Positions 1 through 8,135 of a stretch of DNA of 64,000 nucleotides are shown one piece after another. Position numbers and translations under genes: made by a program. Origin of the DNA: Marinirhabdus sp050859505 (GTDB lineage Bacteria; Bacteroidota; Bacteroidia; Flavobacteriales; Flavobacteriaceae); contig NZ_CP193934.1 in assembly GCF_050859505.1 (NCBI RefSeq), forward strand, positions 744,001 through 808,000. Direction: 5' to 3'. Under the pieces are notes generated by a model that saw only the letters and a list, made by a program, of their open reading frames with translations, was not told the origin of the DNA and made no database searches. Numbering within the stretch: the stretch's first letter is position 1; each line of letters starts with the position of its first letter.

Positions 1-856
1 CCACCCCGTTTATTGATGAAGCACTCCCAACGATTGAAAGATTTTGATCATACGTTCTTACAGAGCTGAATGTGGTTATATTTATAAAATCGTTTTGACC
101 ATTAATTTCCCGAATGGTTCCGCCAATATTATCTACCACGGCTAAGCCACCCACGACCGAATACAATAAATTGGAATTCGCCGTGTAAATCTGGTTTCCT
201 GCCTTTACAAGCCCCAAGTAACCACCTCCTGCAAGCTGGCCCCATTGATTAAAATCTATCAAATTATCTGCTGCTACCAATGCACGGCGTATTCCATTTT
301 CAGAAGTAGAGGCATAAATATACGGCTCAAGCACTGCAGTTGCTGTAATATTGATTTGCGCTCCTCCATCTCCTATAAAATAGGTATCTCCAAATTCTAA
401 AGTTGCAAGATCGAACACCGAAATTCCAAATTGAGCGGCTATATAAAGATTCCCGTCGAATTCGTTAAACTGATTTATTTTTTTTCTATCTGGCGGAATG
501 GTAGGTTTATTTAAAATATCTACTACGGTAAGGACATCTTCGTCCCCATCTGAAATAATTTCAATTAAGCCACTTTCATACCCAATAACCAATACGTTGA
601 AATTTTCACTATAATATAATGTAGAGATAAGCGCCCCAGAAAGTCCGTTGATAGTTGAAATAGTTTCAATTTCCTGCGTAGACAAATCGTAAGAAAACAC
701 TGCATTCTCTGCCGCCGCATATATTTTATCATTCCCTTGGGAAATAGCCTGGATAGATACATAGGAAAAATGCCCAGTCCATTCGTCTTCAAAATTTTGA
801 GCTGTACCAGTTACAACACCAACCAATAATGTGAAAAAAAAGAAAAAGTACTTCAT
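1..856 (-). CDS. porZ: PorZ-like T9SS protein, N-terminal part (runs off left edge)
   Basis: The reading frame opens with ATG at 856 and stays open to the window edge, giving about 285 residues of the N-terminus. A Phe-rich signal peptide ending near T-A-Q is followed by W-T-G-H-F-S-Y and then repeated short beta-strand units such as KIYAAAENAVFSYD and NVLVIGYESGLIEI, typical of the two-component-regulator propeller blades of PorZ. In the known family PorZ is a surface component of the type IX secretion attachment complex, with two propellers and a C-terminal sorting domain; those later parts lie outside the window. The downstream neighbour on the same strand would be outside; gdhA lies upstream with a terminator between, so it is probably transcribed separately. 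Identification rests on the propeller pattern and flavobacterial context, not on the sorting domain. Confidence 0.75.
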   Translation of the reverse strand, partial: MKYFFFFFTLLVGVVTGTAQNFEDEWTGHFSYVSIQAISQGNDKIYAAAENAVFSYDLSTQEIETISTINGLSGALISTLYYSENFNVLVIGYESGLIEIISDGDEDVLTVVDILNKPTIPPDRKKINQFNEFDGNLYIAAQFGISVFDLATLEFGDTYFIGDGGAQINITATAVLEPYIYASTSENGIRRALVAADNLIDFNQWGQLAGGGYLGLVKAGNQIYTANSNLLYSVVGGLAVVDNIGGTIREINGQNDFINITTFSSVRTYDQNLSIVGSASSINGV

Positions 857-925
857 AAATGCTGAAAATGTTCAGAAACTATAACACGCTAAAATAGTAT
901 TTATTGCAGGAAAAATGGTGTAAAA

Positions 926-956
926 AAAAGGCTATCTTTTAATGGGATAGCCTTTT
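926..956 (-). terminator. Rho-independent terminator after gdhA
   Basis: An 11-bp stem (AAAAGGCTATC and GATAGCCTTTT) with a 9-nt loop lies just beyond the gdhA stop codon. Read on the minus strand the 3' arm ends in a T-run, so it should end gdhA transcription before porZ. Confidence 0.8.
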
Positions 957-977
957 CAAAGTTATTTTGAATAGTCT

Positions 978-2321
978 TTATACTACCCCTTGCGCCAACA
1001 TAGCGTCTGCAACTTTTACAAAACCTGCTACGTTTGCTCCTTTTACATAATCTACGTGACCGTCACCATCTTTACCGTATTTAACGCAAGCTGAATGAAT
1101 ATCGTTCATAATGGTATGTAATTTTTCGTCTACTTCCTGCGCAGTCCAATTAAGGCGTAAGGAGTTTTGGCTCATCTCCAATCCTGAAGTTGATACACCT
1201 CCTGCGTTAGATGCCTTTCCTGGTGCGAATAAAATCTTTGCCTTTTGAAACACCTCAACTGCATCTGGTGTAGTAGGCATATTTGCTCCTTCGCTCACAC
1301 ACATACATCCATTATCTACAAGTGTTTTTGCTTCTTCTTTATCCAATTCGTTTTGGGTAGCACACGGCAACGCAATATCACATTTTTCTCCCCAAGGGCG
1401 TTTTCCTTCATGATATTTTGCTGAAGGATATTTAGCTACATACTCACTAATTCTACCACGCTTTACATTTTTCAGCTCCATTACAAAAGCAAGCTTTTCT
1501 GTATTAATACCTTCGGCATCATAAATATAGCCGCCAGAATCTGACATAGTAACTACTTTACCTCCAAATTCCATTGCCTTTTCTGCAGCATATTGGGCCA
1601 CATTTCCAGATCCTGAAATTACTACTGTTTTCCCTTTAAAGCTTTCGCCTTTGGTAGCAAGCATGTTTTTTGCAAAGTATACATTCCCATAACCCGTAGC
1701 CTCTGGACGGATTAATGAACCTCCGTAAGACATACCTTTTCCGGTTAGTACGCCAGTAAATTCGTTTCTTATTCGTTTGTATTGCCCAAACATATAGCCA
1801 ATCTCACGACCTCCTACACCAATGTCACCCGCAGGTACATCTGTATTTGGACCAATGTGTCTTGACAACTCTGTCATAAAGCTTTGGCAAAAACGCATTA
1901 CCTCTGCATCACTTTTTCCTTTTGGATCGAAGTCACTTCCTCCTTTACCGCCACCCATTGGTAAGGTAGTCAAGCTATTTTTGAATGTTTGTTCGAAACC
2001 TAAAAATTTAAGAATACTTAAATTTACCGAAGGATGAAAACGCAATCCACCTTTATAAGGTCCAATTGCAGAGTTAAATTCAATTCTGTACCCTCTGTTT
2101 ACCTGTATTTCTTTATTATCATCAGTCCACGCTACTCTAAACAAAATAGTGCGCTCTGGCTCCACCATACGCTCCAGCAATTTCTTACCTTGGTATGCTT
2201 CGTTTTCCTCTATAAACGGGATGACCGTTTCGGCCACTTCGGTTACAGCTTGGATAAATTCAGGTTCGTTTGGATTTCTTTTTTCTACTTCAGAAATGAA
2301 ATCTTTTATGCTTTGTTTCAT
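978..2321 (-). CDS. gdhA: NADP-specific glutamate dehydrogenase
   Basis: The 447-residue protein matches the length of hexameric class I glutamate dehydrogenases, which interconvert 2-oxoglutarate plus ammonium and glutamate in the cytoplasm. The substrate domain carries the catalytic lysine in PMGGGKGGSDFDPKGKS (Lys126) and the conserved R-V-x-W and GPYKGGLRFH stretches; the Rossmann domain starts at VVISGSGNVAQYAAEKA near residue 234. The family uses NADPH for ammonium assimilation; cofactor choice here is inferred from overall similarity to the bacterial biosynthetic type. It is monocistronic, with a terminator downstream and a Bacteroidetes-type promoter box about 40 bp upstream of the ATG. 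Confidence 0.96.
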   Translation of the reverse strand: MKQSIKDFISEVEKRNPNEPEFIQAVTEVAETVIPFIEENEAYQGKKLLERMVEPERTILFRVAWTDDNKEIQVNRGYRIEFNSAIGPYKGGLRFHPSVNLSILKFLGFEQTFKNSLTTLPMGGGKGGSDFDPKGKSDAEVMRFCQSFMTELSRHIGPNTDVPAGDIGVGGREIGYMFGQYKRIRNEFTGVLTGKGMSYGGSLIRPEATGYGNVYFAKNMLATKGESFKGKTVVISGSGNVAQYAAEKAMEFGGKVVTMSDSGGYIYDAEGINTEKLAFVMELKNVKRGRISEYVAKYPSAKYHEGKRPWGEKCDIALPCATQNELDKEEAKTLVDNGCMCVSEGANMPTTPDAVEVFQKAKILFAPGKASNAGGVSTSGLEMSQNSLRLNWTAQEVDEKLHTIMNDIHSACVKYGKDGDGHVDYVKGANVAGFVKVADAMLAQGVV

Positions 2322-2361
2322 TTTATAATACTTTAATGAGGGTGATTTCGTTTATAAGGTG

Positions 2362-2369
2362 CAAATATA
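2362..2369 (-). promoter_or_regulatory. Candidate -7 promoter box of gdhA
   Basis: TATATTTG on the minus strand matches the Bacteroidetes -7 consensus TAnnTTTG and sits 40 bp upstream of the gdhA start. No clear -33 TTG was found at ideal spacing, so the call is moderate. Confidence 0.45.
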
Positions 2370-2450
2370 AGACATATCTAAAATATCATTGCTTTTTTTC
2401 AGCTTTAAGCTAAATGTCATGTTTATATTTTACTGTTAGATATGTTTTTA

Positions 2451-2458
2451 TATATTTG
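2451..2458 (+). promoter_or_regulatory. Candidate -7 promoter box of the 2486 gene
   Basis: TATATTTG fits TAnnTTTG and lies 27 bp before the ATG at 2486. Its position also argues that the real start is 2486 rather than the earlier in-frame ATG at 2414, which lies upstream of the box. Confidence 0.5.
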
Positions 2459-2485
2459 TTACGTCTCAATCTAAACCTAAACACA

Positions 2486-3298
2486 ATGAATGCCAAGAAA
2501 TTGCTATTGGTATTTCTCTTCTTAACTACTATTAGTCAAGGAGTTTATAGCCAATTTGGTTTTTCCCATGAAGTAGGAGTTATTACAGGGCCCGTTGCCT
2601 TGTTCTCAGACTTTGGGCAACGTAATGACTTTGAAACCAATTCCGGTAATATTGGGTTTGGTGTTGGGCTCATTCATTACCTCAACTTTTCATATAGAGC
2701 AGACTGTAACTGTTATACCAGGGACACCTATTTTAATGATCACTTTAAGCTACGTAACGAAATAGATTATCACGTAACCAATTTAGAACACTTTGGACGC
2801 TGGGTAGATCCAGACCAACAAGGACAGTTCGCAGATCAGTTACGCGCTATGAAAGGAAAAACAACTGTTATTGAAATTGGTTCACAAATAGAATATTTCC
2901 CTCTAAGCATTAGAGATTTCGCTGCCGGTGCCTATAAAATAGCACCTTTTATTAGCTTAGGCGCACATTATGTAGCGTATGATCCAGAGCTATACTCTGA
3001 GTTAGGTGAATTAAATATTGTTGGCGGCCCTTTGGCTACCACTCCAGAAAAGTATAGAAATGCGTTTCAACAAGAAGGAGGTTCTACTTGGGCTGTTGTA
3101 GGAAGCGTAGGGATACGTTATAAACTAACTCCTTTGAGCGATTTAATGCTGGATGGTAGATGGACCTTCTATTTTACAGACTATATAGACGGGTTAAACC
3201 CATCATTAGAAAATAACGGCACAAGACCCGTACCCGAGAACAAAGCAAACGAATGGATGTACTGGCTAAATATTGGCTATATCTACTATATCGATTAA
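2486..3298 (+). CDS. THC0290_0291-like flavobacterial outer-membrane-type protein
   Basis: A 270-residue exported protein: the signal peptide (MNAKKLLLVFLFLTTISQGVYSQ) starts at the ATG at 2486 and is followed by FGFSHEVG and alternating hydrophobic/aromatic strands, ending in a terminal aromatic-rich strand (WMYWLNIGYIYYID), as in small outer-membrane beta-barrels. I recognise the family as a flavobacterial group of unknown function (the name THC0290_0291 is from memory). An upstream ATG at 2414 would add 24 residues that hide the signal peptide and precede the promoter box, so it was rejected. Function is unknown; barrel topology is an inference. Confidence 0.75.
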   Translation: MNAKKLLLVFLFLTTISQGVYSQFGFSHEVGVITGPVALFSDFGQRNDFETNSGNIGFGVGLIHYLNFSYRADCNCYTRDTYFNDHFKLRNEIDYHVTNLEHFGRWVDPDQQGQFADQLRAMKGKTTVIEIGSQIEYFPLSIRDFAAGAYKIAPFISLGAHYVAYDPELYSELGELNIVGGPLATTPEKYRNAFQQEGGSTWAVVGSVGIRYKLTPLSDLMLDGRWTFYFTDYIDGLNPSLENNGTRPVPENKANEWMYWLNIGYIYYID

Positions 3299-3320
3299 AT
3301 ACCAGAAAATTATAACTACA

Positions 3321-3358
3321 AAACGGCGGTGAAATTAATTTCACCGCCGTTTTTTTTG
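3321..3358 (+). terminator. Strong terminator hairpin between convergent genes
   Basis: A 32-nt near-perfect palindrome with GC-core ACGGCGGTGAAATT and a very short loop is followed by eight T residues on the plus strand. It ends the 2486-3298 gene; on the minus strand it may also slow read-through from the convergent metB-like gene. Confidence 0.9.
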
Positions 3359-3430
3359 TTAAAAATGAGTCTGAAAACCTGAGCTAACTGGCTGAATCAA
3401 AAAAAGCTATACACTTTTATTCTATTGAAG

Positions 3431-4573
3431 CTACCCAATAGCCTGCTCCAGATCTGCGATTAAATCGTCTATATCTTCAATGCCTACAGACAATCTAATT
3501 AAACTATCCACCACGCCTGTTTTTTCACGCTCCTCTTTAGGGATACTTGCGTGCGTCATAGAAGCTGGATGTCCAGCCAGCGATTCTACCCCACCCAAAC
3601 TTTCGGCAAGAGTAAATATTTTTAGGTTTTCAACAATGCTAATTGCTTCGTTATAATCATTCCCTTTAGTGACAAAAGAAAGCATCCCCCCAAAATCTTT
3701 CATCTGTACTTTGGCAATATGGTGATTGGGGTGGTCCTCAAAACCTGGCCAATATACTTTTTCAATTTTAGGATGTTTTTTCAGGTAGTTGGCAATTGCC
3801 TTCCCGTTTTCACAATGTCGCTGTACACGTAAATGCAATGTTTTAATCCCTCGCAGCACCAGAAAACTGTCTTGTGGACCACAAACAGCACCACTCGCAT
3901 TCTGAATAAAATATAGCCTGGTTGCTAATTTTTCGTCCTTCACCACTAAAGCACCCAGCACCACATCACTGTGTCCTCCAAGATACTTAGTAGCACTATG
4001 CATCACGATATCTGCTCCCAAATCTAAAGGTTGTTGCAAGTAAGGTGTTGCAAACGTATTATCTACAGCCAATAAAACGGCGTGTTTTTTGGCTAGGCTT
4101 GCAGCTGTTTTAATATCTATAATATTCATCATGGGGTTTGTTGGTGTTTCTACCCAGATAAGTTTTGTTTTATCGTTTATATAGTTTTCGATATTTTCTG
4201 CATTTTGCATTCCAATAAAATGGAACTTGATACCAAAGCCTTCAAAAATACGCGTGAAGAGACGGTAACTTCCGCCATACAAATCGTTTGTAGAAATTAC
4301 TTCGTCCCCGGGTTTTAATAGTTTCATTACAGCATCAATGGCAGCAAGACCGCTACCAAAGGCAATTCCAAAGTTTCCATTTTCAATACTTGCCAAAGAA
4401 CGCTCCAGAGCAGCTCTTGTTGGATTGCCGCTTCGGGAATACTCGAAGCCCTTGTGACCCCCTGGGGTAGTTTGTGAATAGGTAGAGGTCTGGTAGATAG
4501 GTGGCATAACCGAACCATATGCCGGGTCTACCTCATGTTGACCCCCATGGATTGTTTTTGTATTGAATTTCAT
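3431..4573 (-). CDS. metB: Cystathionine gamma-synthase / trans-sulfuration PLP enzyme
   Basis: A full-length 380-residue member of the Cys/Met metabolism PLP enzymes. The PLP lysine lies in HSATKYLGGHSDVV (Lys196); the phosphate-binding FGSGLAAI (72-79), the ring-stacking tyrosine in ISTNDLYGGSYR, and the cofactor aspartate in VDNTFATPYLQQP are present. The family makes cystathionine from an activated homoserine and cysteine, or breaks it down; sequence alone does not separate the synthase from the gamma-lyase, so the symbol is tentative. It stands alone, with a 250-bp leader that carries a distant inverted repeat (see 4652-4721). Confidence 0.88.
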   Translation of the reverse strand: MKFNTKTIHGGQHEVDPAYGSVMPPIYQTSTYSQTTPGGHKGFEYSRSGNPTRAALERSLASIENGNFGIAFGSGLAAIDAVMKLLKPGDEVISTNDLYGGSYRLFTRIFEGFGIKFHFIGMQNAENIENYINDKTKLIWVETPTNPMMNIIDIKTAASLAKKHAVLLAVDNTFATPYLQQPLDLGADIVMHSATKYLGGHSDVVLGALVVKDEKLATRLYFIQNASGAVCGPQDSFLVLRGIKTLHLRVQRHCENGKAIANYLKKHPKIEKVYWPGFEDHPNHHIAKVQMKDFGGMLSFVTKGNDYNEAISIVENLKIFTLAESLGGVESLAGHPASMTHASIPKEEREKTGVVDSLIRLSVGIEDIDDLIADLEQAIG

Positions 4574-4651
4574 CTTTTTTCACTTTAAAAGTTTATACTT
4601 TAAGTATCCTATTGACGCTCGTCCTCTGCGCTTGGCATTTTTTTTAAAACA

Positions 4652-4721
4652 CGAACCAAGAGTTTACAATTTGATTTTGCTGTGTATTTAAAAAAACACT
4701 GGTACTAAAAAGTCTTGGTTC
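4652..4721. promoter_or_regulatory. Inverted repeat in the metB-like leader
   Basis: GAACCAAGA at 4652-4660 and its exact reverse complement TCTTGGTTC at 4713-4721 are separated by 52 nt, inside the 250-bp region between two divergent genes. The arms could pair as a long-loop RNA stem in the metB leader or be two half-sites for a repressor. The conserved sequence of a SAM-I or SAM-II riboswitch was not seen. Confidence 0.35.
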
Positions 4722-4792
4722 AACGGTGTATCTTGTTGCACCGCTGTCTTAAGTCTAAAGTAGTCAATAAACATCAAAAGTATGCGTTTCCT

Positions 4793-4821
4793 TTGGTACT
4801 CAAAAAACTGTCGTAATTTTG
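4793..4821 (+). promoter_or_regulatory. Promoter of the DUF3298 lipoprotein gene (TTG-N18-TAATTTTG)
   Basis: A -33 type TTG at 4793-4795 and a -7 box TAATTTTG at 4814-4821 with an 18-bp spacer fit the Bacteroidetes promoter. The -7 box ends only 4 bp before the ATG at 4826, so the mRNA would be nearly leaderless. Confidence 0.5.
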
Positions 4822-4825
4822 TGAT

Positions 4826-5590
4826 ATGAATAACAAACTATATTTCCTTTTAATCGCTTTAGTAGTTTTCACTACTAGTTGCCGAAAAGCGCTTGAAACC
4901 CAATCCATCACGAAAGATTCGGAAACCTTAGCCGAATGTAAAAATGTAAGTTGCCCTTCTATAGATATAGAATATTTTACCGTGAATGGCAATGCGGGTG
5001 CTTCGGAAAAGATAAATGCTGAAATCACAAATTTTATTATCCAGTCCTTATACGTAGGAGAAGACGAAAACGGAAGTGATGCGCCAACCATTGAAAGAGC
5101 GATGCAGGATTTTATCCAGCTATACCGAACCCATAGCGCCGAATTTCCAGGTCTTTCAGCTGAATATTTTGCAGAAATTACGGTGCTTCAAAATTTCAAC
5201 ACCAAAGAACTGCTTTCGGTAAGTTGCCGAAACTACCTTTACACAGGTGGCGCACATGGGTATGGATCTGTTGTGTATAAAAATTTCGATCCAAAATCCG
5301 GAGCGCAATTATATTACGAGGATGTATTTAGAGATGTTTCGGCTTTTGAAGCATTGGCTGAAAAATTATTCAAAAGACAAAACGAGATTCCAGAAAGTGA
5401 CGCCATTAACTCCACCGGATTTTGGTTTGAAGAGGATGCCTTTTACCTTCCTGAAACCTTCGGAATATCAAAAGAATTTGTAACACTTTACTACAATCAA
5501 TACGAAATTGCTTCGTACGCTGCTGGGCCAATCGAAGTAGAAATCCCTATTTCTGAAGTAAAAGAAATGCTGAAAATTTCGGTAGAGTAA
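4826..5590 (+). CDS. DUF3298/DUF4163 (RsiV-like) lipoprotein
   Basis: The 254-residue protein starts with a lipoprotein signal peptide ending in TTSC (Cys19). The mature part resembles the DUF4163 plus DUF3298 arrangement known from RsiV-type anti-sigma factors: an N-terminal alpha/beta segment, then NYLYTGGAHGYGSVVYKNFDPKSGAQL, a hallmark G-G-A-H-G turn, and a C-terminal strand IEVEIPISEVKEML. In RsiV the domain senses lysozyme; here there is no cytoplasmic anti-sigma part, so that role is not implied. It is probably anchored to a membrane facing the periplasm. Transcribed from its own promoter, divergent from metB-like. Confidence 0.8.
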   Translation: MNNKLYFLLIALVVFTTSCRKALETQSITKDSETLAECKNVSCPSIDIEYFTVNGNAGASEKINAEITNFIIQSLYVGEDENGSDAPTIERAMQDFIQLYRTHSAEFPGLSAEYFAEITVLQNFNTKELLSVSCRNYLYTGGAHGYGSVVYKNFDPKSGAQLYYEDVFRDVSAFEALAEKLFKRQNEIPESDAINSTGFWFEEDAFYLPETFGISKEFVTLYYNQYEIASYAAGPIEVEIPISEVKEMLKISVE

Positions 5591-5697
5591 GCGTCCCTTT
5601 AAATACAATAATTACCTTTCAAATACCTGTACTATAATAGCGGCAGCACAAACGTTTAATACTGGCGGACAGTCTACTTAAAGTAAACTTTTGCAAT

Positions 5698-6153
5698 TCA
5701 AATACATTTCATCAATGCCATGGCGTACCCCAAGTGAATCCCTTCGTGAAAGTTGTTAAATTCTATCGCTTGTTGGACGTTTGTTAAGGTAGTATTTGTG
5801 GTTACAGTGTATTCTTTATAGGTTGTAAATGCTTTGTTGGCCAGGTCTATTTCTGTTTGTTTCAGCAAATCGAATAATTGTTTTTTACAAATCTCAACTT
5901 CAACTTCACTCACATCACCTTCTGGTTTTGTTCCTTTTTTATAGCCTGCGACCTCTTCTGCAGAAATATGCAATGGCAGGTTTGAGAGTCCGTATACCAA
6001 CATTTGGTGCACCACAATGCAGTGTTTAACATTCCAGAAAACGTTATTAGTAAACCCTTTGGGGATTGTATTGAGTTGCTCCAAAGACAGCGTGTCTAAA
6101 AAATGATACATTATTTTTCTGGTCTTTAAAGTAATATCCAAACTGAAGTTCAT
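5698..6153 (-). CDS. DinB superfamily protein
   Basis: A 151-residue four-helix protein. The metal-ligand pattern of DinB/YfiT proteins is visible as an early helix histidine in WNVKHCIVVHQML and the C-terminal FHEGIHLGYAMAL. In the wider family these proteins bind Zn or Ni and some act as thiol-dependent transferases; no specific substrate can be read here. The gene is divergent from the ArsC-like gene at 6236 and stands alone. Confidence 0.8.
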   Translation of the reverse strand: MNFSLDITLKTRKIMYHFLDTLSLEQLNTIPKGFTNNVFWNVKHCIVVHQMLVYGLSNLPLHISAEEVAGYKKGTKPEGDVSEVEVEICKKQLFDLLKQTEIDLANKAFTTYKEYTVTTNTTLTNVQQAIEFNNFHEGIHLGYAMALMKCI

Positions 6154-6235
6154 AACGTTAATTTTGCTCTAAAATACAGGAAATACTCTTCTAAATAACC
6201 TTATTTTGCAAGGAAGATCCTCAAAAATAAACAAC

Positions 6236-6595
6236 ATGAAAAAGGTATATTATTTAAGCACCTGCGATACGTGTAACCGAATTATGGATGAAATTAAAAT
6301 TCCCCAATCATTCATCACTCAAGATTTAAAAACACAAGGCATAACCGAAGATGAAGTGGAAGAACTCTTTAATTTGACCGATAGCTACGAAGCACTTTTC
6401 AATAAAAGAGCCCGTCTGTATAAAGACCGAAAGTTGAAGGACAAGAAACTGCTTGAAGAAGACTACCTAAATCTCATTATTGAACATTATACCTTTTTAA
6501 AACGTCCTGTAATTGTAAACAATGACGAGATTTTTATAGGCAACAGTAAAAAAACAGTAGAAGCTGCTAAGAAGTCCATACACGGAGATGTTTAA
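6236..6595 (+). CDS. ArsC/Spx family thioredoxin-fold protein
   Basis: From the ATG at 6236 the protein has 119 residues, the usual size for ArsC/Spx. It begins KKVYYLSTCDTCNRIMDEI, a strand followed by a C-x-x-C at the helix start, and continues with the family-typical RPVIVNNDEIFIGNSKKTVE near the C-terminus (a cis-Pro before the last strands). It could be an arsenate reductase or a Spx/YffB-like protein; the arginine-based arsenate site is not clear. A TTG start at 6206 would add ten residues with no support. No ars genes are nearby. Confidence 0.8.
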   Translation: MKKVYYLSTCDTCNRIMDEIKIPQSFITQDLKTQGITEDEVEELFNLTDSYEALFNKRARLYKDRKLKDKKLLEEDYLNLIIEHYTFLKRPVIVNNDEIFIGNSKKTVEAAKKSIHGDV

Positions 6596-6682
6596 TTGCT
6601 AAAGATTCTAAGTACCTTGTAATAGATTTGTTTTTCAGATGATATGAGCCTAATTTGTACTGTAAGACTCATAAACTTCAAG

Positions 6683-6714
6683 TTGTAAAAATCTTCCATT
6701 AACCGTTACCTTTG
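6683..6714 (+). promoter_or_regulatory. Promoter of the EamA transporter gene (TTG-N21-TACCTTTG)
   Basis: TTG at 6683-6685 and TACCTTTG at 6707-6714 with a 21-bp spacer match the Bacteroidetes promoter. It lies 20 bp before the TTG start codon at 6735 and supports that start. Confidence 0.55.
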
Positions 6715-6734
6715 CACGCTTAACATTCTCTCTA

Positions 6735-7643
6735 TTGAACCCAAGAATACTCGCTTTACTTGCCGCAACTGCTGCTAGTTCAATTTATGGTATAAATCAT
6801 ACCATCGCCAAGGGTTTAATGCCCACTATAATTAGTCCTCACGGGTTTATTTTGCTGCGAGTAAGTGGTGCCGCGCTTGTTTTTTGGCTTATTAGTTTCT
6901 TGTATCCTTCAGAAAAAATAGACCGTAAAGATTGGTTTCGGATTATTGGCTGCGCTATTTTTGGAATGGTGATAAACATGAATATGTTTTTTAAGGGATT
7001 AGAGCTATCTACTCCTATAAATAGTAGTGTTGTTATTACCATCTCTCCAGTATTATTACTTATACTTTCAGCATTTATCTTAAAAGAACGAATCACCTGG
7101 TTGAAAGCTGCAGGGATTTCTTTGGGACTTGCCGGCGCTTTGGGGCTTGTTCTTTTTGGAGCAAAAACACAGCCTAATGCACCCAACATTCCATTAGGAA
7201 ATTTACTGTTTATTGTGAACGCAACCTCGTACGCTTTTTACCTTATTCTCGTAAAGCCCTTAGTCGCCAAGTACAATTCTATTACTTTGATGAAGTATTT
7301 ATTTTTATTTGCATTCTTGATAAATATCCCCATTGGCTTTTCAGAGTTTTCTGAAGTAGGATGGTTGACGTTAGAATTTTCGGCTATTTGGAAGCTTATA
7401 TTTGTGGTGATAGGAACTACGGTACTAACGTATCTCTTCAATATTTATGCGTTAAAGCAATTGAGCCCTGCTGTAATAGGGGTATTTATGTATTTGCAAC
7501 CCTTAATCGCTGTGGCTTTTGCCATTATGGTTGGTGCAGATTCGCTCACTCCCATTAGAATTCTGGCTGCCGTCTTCATATTTACTGGTGTTTTTCTTGC
7601 AACCCGGAAGAAAAAACGTTCTCCAAACAAAAAGGTAACTTAA
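6735..7643 (+). CDS. EamA/DMT family transporter
   Basis: A 302-residue integral membrane protein with about ten hydrophobic helices in two repeated halves, the standard plan of EamA drug/metabolite transporters. The first half ends in VVITISPVLLLILSAFILKERITW and the second has the matching VIGVFMYLQPLIAVAFAIMV, the signature end of each EamA repeat. A highly basic tail (RKKKRSPNKK) is cytoplasmic. The start is a TTG codon: it is needed to keep the first helix and lies 20 bp after a good promoter; the next ATG would cut off helix one. Substrate is unknown. Confidence 0.88.
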   Translation: MNPRILALLAATAASSIYGINHTIAKGLMPTIISPHGFILLRVSGAALVFWLISFLYPSEKIDRKDWFRIIGCAIFGMVINMNMFFKGLELSTPINSSVVITISPVLLLILSAFILKERITWLKAAGISLGLAGALGLVLFGAKTQPNAPNIPLGNLLFIVNATSYAFYLILVKPLVAKYNSITLMKYLFLFAFLINIPIGFSEFSEVGWLTLEFSAIWKLIFVVIGTTVLTYLFNIYALKQLSPAVIGVFMYLQPLIAVAFAIMVGADSLTPIRILAAVFIFTGVFLATRKKKRSPNKKVT

Positions 7644-7695
7644 AAATTACACAGAAAAATGTATCTTTAAAGCCCTAACTTTTAATACGATACCC

Positions 7696-8055
7696 ATGAA
7701 AACTGAAGAAATTGCAAACAACCTTGTAAAATGGTGCAACGCCGGAGAAGAACATAAATGCTACGAACAACTCTACAGTCCTAACATTGTGAGCGTAGAA
7801 ATGGAAGGCAGCGAAAACCAAATAGCCAAGGGCATGGACGAAATAGCCAAAAAAGGCGAATGGTGGCGCGAAAATTTTGAAGTACACAGCGCTAAAACCA
7901 GCCAGCCAACCATTGCAGATAATTGGTTTAGCGTACGTCACGAAATGGATATTACACACAAACCAAGTGGCCAACGAAGCATTATGCAGGAACTAGGTGT
8001 ATATGAAGTAAAGGACGGGAAAATTGTGAAAGAGCAGTTTTTTTATAATACGTAA
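7696..8055 (+). CDS. NTF2-like / SnoaL-like small protein
   Basis: A 119-residue soluble protein of the NTF2-like cone fold. Typical features are the N-terminal helix with LVKWCNAGEEHKCYEQLYSPNIVSVE and the closing strands MQELGVYEVKDGKIVKEQFFYNT. Members of this superfamily bind or convert small molecules, or are simply binding proteins; no catalytic residues can be assigned. A strong hairpin follows directly. Confidence 0.78.
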   Translation: MKTEEIANNLVKWCNAGEEHKCYEQLYSPNIVSVEMEGSENQIAKGMDEIAKKGEWWRENFEVHSAKTSQPTIADNWFSVRHEMDITHKPSGQRSIMQELGVYEVKDGKIVKEQFFYNT

Positions 8056-8057
8056 GG

Positions 8058-8124
8058 CTTCGATACAATTTTAAAAAGAGCGGTCAAACTTTGTTTGATC
8101 GCCCTTTTTAAAATTGTACCGAAG
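8058..8124. terminator. Long bidirectional terminator hairpin
   Basis: Two arms of about 30 nt, starting CTTCG and ending CGAAG, pair almost completely around the loop TTTG. The inner part reads TTTAAAAAGAGCGGTCAAAC against its complement. T-rich flanks on both sides let it serve both the 7696 gene and the convergent thioesterase operon. Confidence 0.85.
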
Positions 8125-8135
8125 GGCCTAAAATG

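Noticed and set aside
1822..2336. Plus-strand frames over gdhA
   Set aside because: They are antisense shadows of a certain gene and encode no recognisable protein.
2414..2485. Longer N-terminus for the 2486 outer-surface protein
   Set aside because: The extra 24 residues hide the signal peptide and the ATG lies upstream of the likely -7 box.
4574..4825. SAM riboswitch upstream of the metB-like gene
   Set aside because: No SAM-I or SAM-II core was found on the minus strand; only the inverted repeat remains.
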